Of a DNA stretch of 64,000 bases, positions 56,332-64,000 are shown piece by piece. The DNA comes from Mesorhizobium amorphae CCNWGS0123 (GTDB taxonomy: Bacteria > Pseudomonadota > Alphaproteobacteria > Rhizobiales > Rhizobiaceae). Each line of letters starts with the position of its first letter. Within the stretch, counting starts at the first letter, position 1. The stretch spans positions 6,074,001 to 6,138,000 of the forward strand of contig NZ_CP015318.1 in the NCBI RefSeq assembly GCF_001686985.1, given 5' to 3'. A program made the translations under genes and the position numbers. The notes beneath the pieces are model-generated. The model was not told the DNA's origin. It did not search any database and saw nothing but the letters and a program-made list of their open reading frames with translations.

Positions 56332-56652
56332 ATGCCGGTGTCATGGACTTTTGCTGACGTGAAAAGGAACGCGCCCGGCGTGATCCTGATCATTGCCGTG
56401 TTTGCGGCGGTTTTTGCCATGGATCCGCACAAATGGGCGAATGACGCCAGCCCGATCCGCTCGGTCCAGCCAATCAATGCAACGGTCAAAAGTGTCCAAT
56501 TGGATCACGGCCGTGGCATCTATCTGGTGTCTGTCGAGGATGGCTCGTCTTTTCTTGTCGAAGACGAACGCCCGCATCTGATCGGCGCTCACGCAAACAT
56601 TGAACTCGTCACGCGCGAGAATGGCTCGACCTTCTACAGGTTCGCAAATTGA
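56332..56652 (+). CDS. Membrane-anchored hypothetical protein, 106 aa
   Basis: One N-terminal membrane helix (about 15-30, APGVILIIAVFAAVFAM), then a small beta domain outside the membrane (INATVKSVQLDHGRGIYLVS, SSFLVEDERPHLIGAHANIE). No known family. The following gene codes for a protein of the same layout with matching strand order, so the two are probably diverged tandem duplicates. No strong ribosome-binding site is seen. Confidence 0.55.
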   Translation: MPVSWTFADVKRNAPGVILIIAVFAAVFAMDPHKWANDASPIRSVQPINATVKSVQLDHGRGIYLVSVEDGSSFLVEDERPHLIGAHANIELVTRENGSTFYRFAN

Positions 56653-56700
56653 ACGACCGCCGGTCACGATACCGATGAAACACAGGGTCCCTGCTGTCAG

Positions 56701-57078
56701 GTGATACGTATGGCCAAGGTTCGGCATTCCCTTGCCTGGATAACCCTGCGGGAGAACCTCAGGGGCATCCTCACCATCCTTGTCGTGGGCGCGTGCGCGC
56801 TGGCGATCGGCATCCCGATTGCGAGGCAAAGCAGCCCGATCGTCAATGTCGAGCGCCTGACCGGTACTGTGGTCAACGTTCTCAACGCTCCTGCAAGTCC
56901 CGAAGTCGCGATCGGCAGCGGGTTCCGCTATTTGTATGGGATTCGCCTCGATGAAAATGACCGCCTTGTGTTCGTCTATGACGACACGGCGTCGCCGCGA
57001 GCCATCGGCTCGAAGGTCTCAATCGAGCGGCAGCATCGCCGCAACGACACCGAAACCTATAGCCTGCTCCGCAAATAG
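56701..57078 (+). CDS. Membrane-anchored hypothetical protein, 125 aa
   Basis: Starts at GTG 56701 or ATG 56710. One membrane helix (ILTILVVGACALAIGIPIA) after a basic start, then a domain with the order SPIVNVERLTGTVVNVLN, YLYGIRLDENDRLVFVYDD, IGSKVSIERQ, which runs parallel to the preceding protein (SPIRSVQPINATVKSVQL, IYLVSVEDGSSFLVEDE, IGAHANIELV). The pair may bind to or stabilise an envelope component; no function is known. Confidence 0.55.
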   Translation: MIRMAKVRHSLAWITLRENLRGILTILVVGACALAIGIPIARQSSPIVNVERLTGTVVNVLNAPASPEVAIGSGFRYLYGIRLDENDRLVFVYDDTASPRAIGSKVSIERQHRRNDTETYSLLRK

Positions 57079-57143
57079 GCGGCCAGGCATCGCCCAGAAG
57101 CTCTACGCTTCTGGGCGAACAATATGCATCAATCCATACAGTT

Positions 57144-58085
57144 CTAAAGCCGCCCCAGCCTCTCCAGAAGCAGCGCGAAAAACGCGTCGTGGTCGATGTC
57201 ACGCATCACCATGGCGTTCTGCGGCCGCTTGGTCACGCCCCACCAATCGATAACGGTCATGCCCATGGTGAGCTCGGACGAGGTTTCGACCGTCACATTG
57301 CAGTTGCGGCCCTCGAACAGCTCCGGCTTCAGCAGATAGGCGATGACGCAGGGGTCATGCAGCGGTCCGCCGTCGGTGCCGTATTTCTCCTCGTCGAAAC
57401 GCTCGAAGAACTCCAGCATCTCCGCCGTCGCCGTGCCGACCCTGGTTCCGAGTTTGCGGAAGGCCTGCGTGCGCTTGGCGGTGGTCAGCGCCTTGTGGGT
57501 GACGTCGAGCGGCATCATGACGATCGGAATGCCGGCTTTGAACACGATATCGGCGGCATGCGGGTCGACATAGATGTTGAATTCGGCGGTCGGGGTGACA
57601 TTGCCGCCCTCGAAGAAGCCGCCGCCCATCAATACGATCTCCTTGATGCGAGGCGCGATCCTCGGCTCGCGAATCAGCGCCAGCGCGACGTTGGTGAGCG
57701 GCCCGAGCGCGCAAAGCGTGATCGTGCCGCTCGGCTCGTTCATCAGCGTCTCGACGATGAAATCGACCCCATACTGGTCCTGCAGCTTCATCGTCGGGTC
57801 GGGCAACTGCGGCCCGTTGAGGCCGGTCTTGCCATGCACTTCCTCGGCGGTGACCAGTTCGCGTGCCAGCGGCCGGATGGCGCCGGCATAGACCTTGATA
57901 TCGGGCCGTCCGGCCAGCTCGCAGATCTTGCGTGCATTCTTTTCGGTAAGGTTCAACGGCACGTTGCCGGCAACAGCTGATATGCCGACGATGTCCAGTT
58001 CGGCGCTGCCGAGCGCCAGCAATATGGCGACGGCATCATCCTGGCCGGGATCCGTGTCGATGATGATCTTGCGGGTATGGGGCAT
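57144..58085 (-). CDS. Nucleoside hydrolase (inosine-uridine preferring type)
   Basis: 313 aa. The N-terminal IIIDTDPGQDDAVAILLAL is the calcium-binding signature of nucleoside N-ribohydrolases; GNVPLNLTEKNA and the later HDPCVIAYLL stretch complete the active site. The enzyme splits ribonucleosides to free base and ribose. With the ribokinase at 53.1 kb this suggests local nucleoside salvage. Specificity (pyrimidine against purine) is not clear. Confidence 0.9.
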   Translation of the reverse strand: MPHTRKIIIDTDPGQDDAVAILLALGSAELDIVGISAVAGNVPLNLTEKNARKICELAGRPDIKVYAGAIRPLARELVTAEEVHGKTGLNGPQLPDPTMKLQDQYGVDFIVETLMNEPSGTITLCALGPLTNVALALIREPRIAPRIKEIVLMGGGFFEGGNVTPTAEFNIYVDPHAADIVFKAGIPIVMMPLDVTHKALTTAKRTQAFRKLGTRVGTATAEMLEFFERFDEEKYGTDGGPLHDPCVIAYLLKPELFEGRNCNVTVETSSELTMGMTVIDWWGVTKRPQNAMVMRDIDHDAFFALLLERLGRL

Positions 58086-58129
58086 TTCAATTCCTTGTCT
58101 GGGGAGTCTTTTTGGGCGGGGTTTTTTGA

Positions 58130-58229
58130 TGGCTTGAACTTGGCCAGGGGGCAGACCATATCAAGACCATCGGGAAAAATGCCATCTGGGTTTTTCCAGT
58201 TTATGTCGCTCTTGAGAGGACACTGTAAC
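58130..58229 (+). promoter_or_regulatory. ROSE-type RNA thermometer in the hsp20 leader
   Basis: TCGCT (58206-58210) stands six nucleotides before AGGA (58217-58220), the arrangement in which the conserved UYGCU of ROSE elements pairs with the Shine-Dalgarno sequence with one bulged G. An upstream hairpin, GGAAAAA (58173) with TTTTTCC (ending 58197), completes the usual multi-stem leader. Heat would open the last stem and free the ribosome-binding site. Confidence 0.6.
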
Positions 58230-58655
58230 ATGAGCCGAATGACGCCCTTTTCGAGTCCGCTTCTCCTGGGGTTCGACTCCATGGAAAAGACGCTCGAACG
58301 CCTGGCGAAGTCCGGCGACAGCTACCCCCCGTACAACATCGAGCGCCTCAGCGGTGCTGACGGCAATGCCGAAAGGCTGCGCATCACGCTTGCCGTCGCA
58401 GGCTTCGCCGAAAGCGATCTCGATGTCACCACGGAGGAGAACCAGCTCATCGTGCGCGGCCGTCAAAATGACGACACCGAGCGCGAATTCCTCCACCGCG
58501 GCATCGCCGCGCGCCAGTTCCAGCGGTGTTTCGTGCTGGCCGACGGCATGCGGGTGATTGCGGCGGAGCTGAAGAACGGCCTGCTGTCGATCGATCTCGA
58601 CCGCCCGGAGGCCGAGCGGCTGGTACGGAAAATAAACATATCGGTGAAAGACTGA
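58230..58655 (+). CDS. Small heat shock protein, Hsp20 family
   Basis: 141 aa from ATG 58230. The alpha-crystallin domain (about 35-135) includes YPPYNIERL, the ITLAVAGF strand typical of class A rhizobial/IbpA-like proteins, FLHRGIAARQFQR and ADGMRVIAAELKNGLLSIDL. The protein forms oligomers that hold unfolding proteins in the cytoplasm. The leader carries a ROSE-like thermometer, and a DUF1150 gene follows after 64 bp, the usual pair in rhizobia. Confidence 0.93.
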   Translation: MSRMTPFSSPLLLGFDSMEKTLERLAKSGDSYPPYNIERLSGADGNAERLRITLAVAGFAESDLDVTTEENQLIVRGRQNDDTEREFLHRGIAARQFQRCFVLADGMRVIAAELKNGLLSIDLDRPEAERLVRKINISVKD

Positions 58656-58719
58656 TCCTCACCGATGGCTCTCATGCGAGGCGGCCTTGAGCGGCGTCCT
58701 CGCGCCAAGGAGGCTTGAA

Positions 58720-58977
58720 ATGACCAGAACTGCCGAAAATCTCACCATGTCCAGCGGCGAATTCGCCCATCTCGGCGAAGGTACGGTCGCCTATCTGAGG
58801 AAAGTGTCGAGCGACGATCTGCGCGGGCGCTTCCCCGGCCTCGGCGAAATCGCGCCCGGCATGGAGCTGTGGGCGCTGTTTGCCGCCAACGGCCAGCCGA
58901 TCCTGCTTTCGGATGCCCGTGACCGGGCTCTGGCGGGCGCGCTTGAGAACGACCTGACCACCGTCGCTATCCACTAA
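58720..58977 (+). CDS. DUF1150 family protein
   Basis: 85 aa from ATG 58720, chosen for AAGGAGG 6 nt upstream. The VAYLRKVSSDDL segment and the C-terminal GMELWALFAANGQPILLSDA identify DUF1150, a small soluble alphaproteobacterial family. It is nearly always next to an Hsp20 gene, as here, and so probably has a role in heat or proteostasis response, though its function is not known. Confidence 0.85.
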   Translation: MTRTAENLTMSSGEFAHLGEGTVAYLRKVSSDDLRGRFPGLGEIAPGMELWALFAANGQPILLSDARDRALAGALENDLTTVAIH

Positions 58978-59048
58978 AGCGACTGCTGGCCACTGAAATG
59001 GACAGGGCCGCCCGCGGCGGCCCTTGGAAGATTTATCCCAAAGAAACT

Positions 59049-59513
59049 TCAGGCCGCGTGCGAGGCCTGTGTGTCCGACAAAAGCGCATGGATCGCGACC
59101 GCATCGCGCGTGCCCCTGATCTTGGCCACCGTGTCGGCATCGCGCAGCACGCGCGCGATGCGCGACAACGCCTTGAGGTGGTCGGCGCCCGCACCTTCCG
59201 GCGCCAAGAGCAGGAACACCAGATCGACCGGCTGATCGTCCAGCGCCTCGAAATCGACCGGTGTCTCCAACCGGGCAAAGACGCCCGCAATGCGCTTCAC
59301 CCCGGCCAGCTTGCCATGCGGAATGGCAATGCCGTTGCCGACGCCGGTGGAACCCAACCGCTCGCGCTGCAGGATGGTGTCGAACACCTCCCGCTCCGGA
59401 ATGCCGGAAATCGCCGCCGCCCTTTCGGACAGCAATTGCAGCAGCTGCTTCTTTGAGTTCGCCTTCAACGCCGGCATGATCGCCGGAACGTTGATCAGAT
59501 CGCTCAGATCCAT
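59049..59513 (-). CDS. ptsN: PTS IIA-like nitrogen regulatory protein PtsN
   Basis: 154 aa. The EIIA(Ntr) phospho-acceptor is His66 in GNGIAIPHGKL. The protein receives phosphate from PtsP-NPr and, in rhizobia, links nitrogen or carbon state to potassium transport and other targets. It is the last gene of the lptC-lptA-lptB-rpoN-hpf-ptsN row, 62 bp after hpf. Regulation of Kdp by PtsN is known in E. coli; the presence of kdp in this window is probably coincidental. Confidence 0.94.
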   Translation of the reverse strand: MDLSDLINVPAIMPALKANSKKQLLQLLSERAAAISGIPEREVFDTILQRERLGSTGVGNGIAIPHGKLAGVKRIAGVFARLETPVDFEALDDQPVDLVFLLLAPEGAGADHLKALSRIARVLRDADTVAKIRGTRDAVAIHALLSDTQASHAA

Positions 59514-59575
59514 GCTTGAAATTCCCTTGTTCGCCCGCCGCCCGCCAGTCCTCGCCCCCTCGCGCGGCTGGCTTC

Positions 59576-60160
59576 TTATCCCTGTGCGACTTTGGTCGTG
59601 GACGGATCGATCCAGCCGATGTTCCCATCCGGCCGGCGATAGACGATGTTGAGATGATCGTTCCCGGCATTGCGGAAGACGAAAACCGGGCTGTCCTTGG
59701 TGTCGAGCTCGATGACGGCCGACGCCACCGACATGGTGCGCAGCGTCATGGTCGATTCGGCGACGATGGCCGGCGCGAAATTGTCCGGTATCTCCTCGTC
59801 GTCGTCGGCAAGCGGGGCCATCACCGTATAAGCGATGTCGGTGGGTTCGCCGTTTCCATTGCCGGAATTGTGTGACTTCAGCCGGCGCTTGTAGCGCCGA
59901 AGCCGCGTCTCCAGGCGGTCTGCCGCGGCCTCGAAGGCCAGCGTTGGATCCTGGGCGTCGCCGGTCGCCTGCAGCGATGCGCCGGAATCGAGCCGGATCA
60001 TGCAGTCGGCGGAATAGCGCGACCCTGATTTGATGACCGTGACATGCCCTGAGAAACCGCGGTCGAAATATTTTCCGATCGCCTCGCCGACACGGTCGTT
60101 GATGCGCGTACGAAACGCATCGCCGATATCCATGTGTTTTCCCGATATGCGCAGTTTCAT
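59576..60160 (-). CDS. hpf: Ribosome hibernation-promoting factor, long form
   Basis: 194 aa. The N-terminal domain (about 1-100: MKLRISGKHMDIGDAFRTRI, ASLQATGDAQDPTLAFEAA) binds the 30S A/P sites; a linker is followed by the C-terminal domain (about 135-194: MTLRTMSVASAVIELD, VFVFRNAGNDHLNIVYRRPD) that dimerises ribosomes into 100S particles. It is the long form found where RMF is absent. The gene lies between rpoN and ptsN. Confidence 0.94.
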   Translation of the reverse strand: MKLRISGKHMDIGDAFRTRINDRVGEAIGKYFDRGFSGHVTVIKSGSRYSADCMIRLDSGASLQATGDAQDPTLAFEAAADRLETRLRRYKRRLKSHNSGNGNGEPTDIAYTVMAPLADDDEEIPDNFAPAIVAESTMTLRTMSVASAVIELDTKDSPVFVFRNAGNDHLNIVYRRPDGNIGWIDPSTTKVAQG

Positions 60161-60451
60161 CTGAAAACTGACCTTCCCTGCTCAGGCTTCAAACTGCCCC
60201 GAGTTTATACTCGTGGTCCGTGCGCACAAGCTTTGCGGCGGCACTCCCGCTGTTTTTAAATCCGGACTTTCCGATTGATCACAAGCCGCCTTCTTGGCCG
60301 TCCCGTGGCCTTCACCGTGACGGACCATTCGCATGCGGGCTTCGAGCCCGTCTCATGCGGGCGGGCTTCTAGCCACTTCATTGCGGCTTGTCAATGAAGC
60401 ACGAAAACTGTGGAAATCCGGCCCGTCTCGCAGGGCCCATTTGGGACCGTA

Positions 60452-61981
60452 TCAACGCCCGACGCTGGCCAGGGCCCGTTTTTCGCGCCGCCGCTGCACC
60501 GACGAGGGAATGTTCATGCCTTCCCGGTACTTGGCGACGGTGCGCCGGGCGATGTCGACGCCGCTTTCTCTCAGCATATCGACAATGGCGTCGTCGGAAA
60601 GCACATCGACGGGCTTTTCCTCGTCGATCAGCTGCTTGATGCGGTCGCGCACCGCTTCCGAGGAATGAGCATCGCCGCCTCCCGCCGAAGCGATCGAGGC
60701 GGTGAAGAAATAACGCAACTCGAACACGCCGCGCGGCGTCAGCATGTATTTGTTCGCCGTGACCCGGCTGACGGTCGATTCGTGCATGCCGATGGCATCG
60801 GCCACCGTGCGCAAATTGAGCGGCTTCAACTGACGCACGCCATGGACCAGAAACGCGTCCTGCTGGCGCACGATTTCCGACGCCACTTTGAGGATGGTCT
60901 TCGCCCGCTGGTCAAGGCTGCGCGTCAGCCAGTTGGCGTTCTGCAGGCACTCGGCCAGGAAGTCCTTTTCCGTCTGGTTTTTCGCGTGGCCGGAAACCCG
61001 CGCGAAATAGATATGGTCGACCAGCACGCGCGGCAGCGTCTCGGCATTGAGCTCTACCGTCCAGCTGCCATCATTGGCCGCCCGCACCTCGACGTCGGCG
61101 ACGATCGCGTCACTGGCGCCGCCCAGGAATGCCGTGCCGGGCCGCGGGTCGAGCGCCCGGATTTCGGCCAGCATGTCGAGAAGATCCTCCTCGTCGACAC
61201 CGCAGATGCGTTTCAGCGTCTGGAAATCGCGCCGCGCCAACAGCTCCAGATTGGCGACCAGCGCCTTCATCGCCGGATCGAGCCGGTCACGCACGGCTAG
61301 CTGCAGCGACAGGCATTCCGCAAGGTCGCGGGCAAACAGGCCGGCGGGCTCGAATGTCTGGCAAACGTCAAGCACCTTGGCCACCGCCGCCGCGTTCGCG
61401 CCGAGACGGACGGCGATTTCGGCGGTGTCGGCGCGCAGGTAGCCGGCCTCGTCGAGGCCGTCGGCAAGCTCGCCGGCGATCAGCCGCGCCGCCGGATCGG
61501 CGAAGGCAAGGGCGATCTGCTCGCCGACATGTTCGCGCAGCGTGATTGCCGTGGCCGCCATGTCGCCGACGTCGAAGCCCTCGGACGACGATCCGCCGGC
61601 GTTGCCGCCGGAGGCCGATTTCCATTGCGCCGTAAGGTCGGGCCCGAGCCGTTCGCTGGTGCCGGGATCGTCCGGAAAAAGGTTCTCCAGCGAGGAGTCG
61701 AGCTTGTCCGAGATCGCCTCGGCGCTCCATTGCGTCTCGGCTTCGAACCAGTCCCCGTCTGAAGCGGGCTCAGGCGCGGCGTCGTTCTTCTGCGCCTGGT
61801 CGCTCGCCGCATCGTCCTGCGGCTCGGCGCGCTCAAGCAGCGGATTGCGTTCGATCTCGTCGTCGATGAAGCGGTCCAGCTCGATGTGAGTAAGCTGCAG
61901 CAGCCGAATCGACTGCATCAGCTGCGGCGTCATCACCAGCGACTGGGACTGTCGTAGCTGTAGCTTTGCCGCCAGAGCCAT
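60452..61981 (-). CDS. rpoN: RNA polymerase sigma-54 factor
   Basis: 509 aa. Region I at the N-terminus is Leu/Gln-rich (LQLRQSQSLVMTPQLMQSI), region II is acidic, and region III ends with the RpoN box ARRTVAKYRE at 478-487, which reads the -24 element. Sigma-54 directs nitrogen-fixation, dicarboxylate-transport and other genes with bacterial enhancer-binding proteins. The gene lies downstream of lptB with a 214-bp gap and upstream of hpf with a 291-bp gap that holds a CGGGCT/AGCCCG hairpin (60336-60350). Confidence 0.96.
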   Translation of the reverse strand: MALAAKLQLRQSQSLVMTPQLMQSIRLLQLTHIELDRFIDDEIERNPLLERAEPQDDAASDQAQKNDAAPEPASDGDWFEAETQWSAEAISDKLDSSLENLFPDDPGTSERLGPDLTAQWKSASGGNAGGSSSEGFDVGDMAATAITLREHVGEQIALAFADPAARLIAGELADGLDEAGYLRADTAEIAVRLGANAAAVAKVLDVCQTFEPAGLFARDLAECLSLQLAVRDRLDPAMKALVANLELLARRDFQTLKRICGVDEEDLLDMLAEIRALDPRPGTAFLGGASDAIVADVEVRAANDGSWTVELNAETLPRVLVDHIYFARVSGHAKNQTEKDFLAECLQNANWLTRSLDQRAKTILKVASEIVRQQDAFLVHGVRQLKPLNLRTVADAIGMHESTVSRVTANKYMLTPRGVFELRYFFTASIASAGGGDAHSSEAVRDRIKQLIDEEKPVDVLSDDAIVDMLRESGVDIARRTVAKYREGMNIPSSVQRRREKRALASVGR

Positions 61982-62195
61982 GGTTCGGTTTCAAACGCCT
62001 TCTCTACCCACTGGGAAGTCTACGCATCGGAACAGCCGGAACAGATTTTCCGACCGGGCATAGAGACTGGCCCGGCTTTTGCTTGTCAAGCGAAACGCTA
62101 GCAAGAGTCGCTTACCGGAGCGTTATCCGGACGAAAGATAGCAAAAAACAACCGGGAATTGCCCCAAATTCACTGCGGGGAAACGTATTTTACGC

Positions 62196-63013
<818 letters not shown>

Positions 63014-63014
<1 letters not shown>

Positions 63015-63595
63015 TAGTTCTTCGGCGCTCCCTGCTTCGGTGGCGGTGTCATCGACATGATGACGCGCCCGCCGCAGCCGTCGACATTGGCAAGGCCGGT
63101 CTTCATCTGCACGGTGAGCTTGCAGCCCTTCAGCACGTTGGGGCCTTGCGACAGCACCACTTCCTTGCCGGACAGAACGAGCACCTGCGTCTTCATGTCG
63201 AAAGTGCCGTTGTCGCCGGTGGCGATCTGGTCATCCGACTTCATATAGACTTTGTTCTCGACTACCAGATGGTCGATGTTGGCCGAGCCGGTCATCGCCG
63301 AGGCTCCTGCGGCCGCGCCCTTTGCGGCATTGGGATCCTTGACATAGTACACCGTCATCTTGCCGGCCTTGAGCATGGTCGGCCCCTGCGTGACGGTAAC
63401 GTTGCCGCTGAACACGGCGACACTATCCGCCTGGCGGACTTCCAGCTTGTCGCTCTCGATCTGGATCGGCTGGTCGCCCGACAGTTTGAGGCCGGACTGA
63501 CTGGTCGCGCCGGACTGGGCAAGCGAAGGCACCAGGCCGAGCAGCAGCAGCGCCGATGCCGCGCCCACAAGCCGTGCCGAACTACTGGGACGCAT
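63014..63595 (-). CDS. lptA: LPS export periplasmic bridge protein LptA
   Basis: 193 aa. Signal peptide of about 27 residues (ending PSLAQS), then the OstA beta-jelly-roll: IQIESDKLEVRQADSVAVFS and NVTVTQGPTMLKAGKMTVYY are family strands. An Ala/Gly-rich insertion (AAKGAAAGASAM) sits in the first half. It forms the periplasmic bridge for LPS between LptC and LptD. The start overlaps the end of lptC by 14 bp. Confidence 0.93.
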
Positions 63596-64000
63596 TCGAT
63601 TCTCCGCTCTTTGCCTCCGCCGCCTTCAGGCTGGCGGCGTCGATGTTGACGCGCACTCTGTTTTCGAAAACCAGAACCTTGCCATTGTCCTGGATCGACA
63701 TCGTGTCCGCCGTGATCCGCGAGCCGCCGCGGCTGACATCGACCGGATCATTCGTCTTCATAGTGCCTTTGCCCATGTCGAGGAAGATGGATTTGAGCTT
63801 GGCCTCGATGCCATCGGTTGTCGTCACCGTGATGTCGCTGGTCAGGTTCATCGTGTTACCGGCGCGATCGTAGATGCCGCGCGTCGCGTTGACGGTCGCC
63901 ACGTTGTCGGGCGCCAGCGGCAATTTGGCATTGATGCCTTCCAGATCGATGATGCCTTGTTTGCCGACGTCCTGGATGGCCCGCAGCGCCGTCAGCGAAT
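63582..64000 (-). CDS. lptC: LPS export protein LptC (3' part)
   Basis: The frame is open to the right edge, so only about the last 138 residues are seen. Strands such as YDRAGNTMNLTSDITVTTTD and SRGGSRITADTMSIQDNGKV match the LptC jelly-roll; the N-terminal membrane anchor lies outside the window. LptC receives LPS from LptB2FG and passes it to LptA. Order and overlap with lptA and lptB are as expected. Confidence 0.88.
   Translation of the reverse strand, partial: SLTALRAIQDVGKQGIIDLEGINAKLPLAPDNVATVNATRGIYDRAGNTMNLTSDITVTTTDGIEAKLKSIFLDMGKGTMKTNDPVDVSRGGSRITADTMSIQDNGKVLVFENRVRVNIDAASLKAAEAKSGESNASQ

Overview
The window is GC-rich chromosomal DNA of a rhizobial alphaproteobacterium, most probably Mesorhizobium or a close relative. 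The lineage call rests on several signs: the lptC-lptA-lptB-rpoN-hpf-ptsN order at the right end, an Hsp20-DUF1150 pair behind a ROSE-type RNA thermometer, small DUF982 and DUF3606 genes with textbook EcfG promoters, and three copies of a palindromic intergenic repeat of the kind common in Mesorhizobium. I saw no transposase, phage gene, CRISPR array, rRNA or tRNA, so this looks like ordinary chromosome rich in transport and catabolism.

Layout. 1-2.2 kb: 3' half of an RND efflux gene and an unknown gene. 2.3-12.6 kb: a sugar/polyol locus (Gfo/Idh/MocA oxidoreductase divergent from RpiR regulator, SDR, mannitol-dehydrogenase-family enzyme, TIM-barrel epimerase, complete ABC importer) whose genes mostly overlap by 4 bp. 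12.7-17.7 kb: DMT exporter, M20 amidohydrolase, YkuD_2 L,D-transpeptidase-like protein, HerA-like ATPase. 18-19.4 kb: small stress genes and an NTF2-like protein. 19.6-23 kb: RidA, a metal-dependent amidohydrolase and an FMO-type flavoprotein. 23.4-31.8 kb: a full kdpFABC-DE potassium system carrying two extra small membrane-protein genes. 32-33 kb: an IalB remnant, a small secreted protein and a Nudix hydrolase.

33-39.2 kb: a tripartite tricarboxylate transporter (TctCBA) in one operon with a CoA-transferase and a citrate-synthase-like lyase, divergent from an IclR regulator; this reads as an uptake-activation-cleavage pathway. 39.5-45.2 kb: a GGDEF-EAL protein, a winged-helix/TPR regulator divergent from a tiny gene across a striking operator, a GNAT and DUF2214. 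45.3-48.4 kb: a second TctCBA set. 48.4-51 kb: nth, DUF2244, a large palindromic repeat and an AraC-Ogt repair protein. 51.2-53.0 kb: a four-gene cluster of secreted proteins, two of them pilin-like paralogues bracketing a chaperone-like Ig-fold protein. This is the best candidate here for an undescribed system. 53.1-58.1 kb: ribokinase, amidase, LysE exporter, two tandem membrane-anchored unknowns, nucleoside hydrolase. 58.1-64 kb: Hsp20, DUF1150, ptsN, hpf, rpoN and lptB-A-C.

A recurrent theme is control of expression ratio: all three solute-binding-protein genes (ABC, TctC-1, TctC-2) are followed directly by a strong hairpin before the membrane-component genes.
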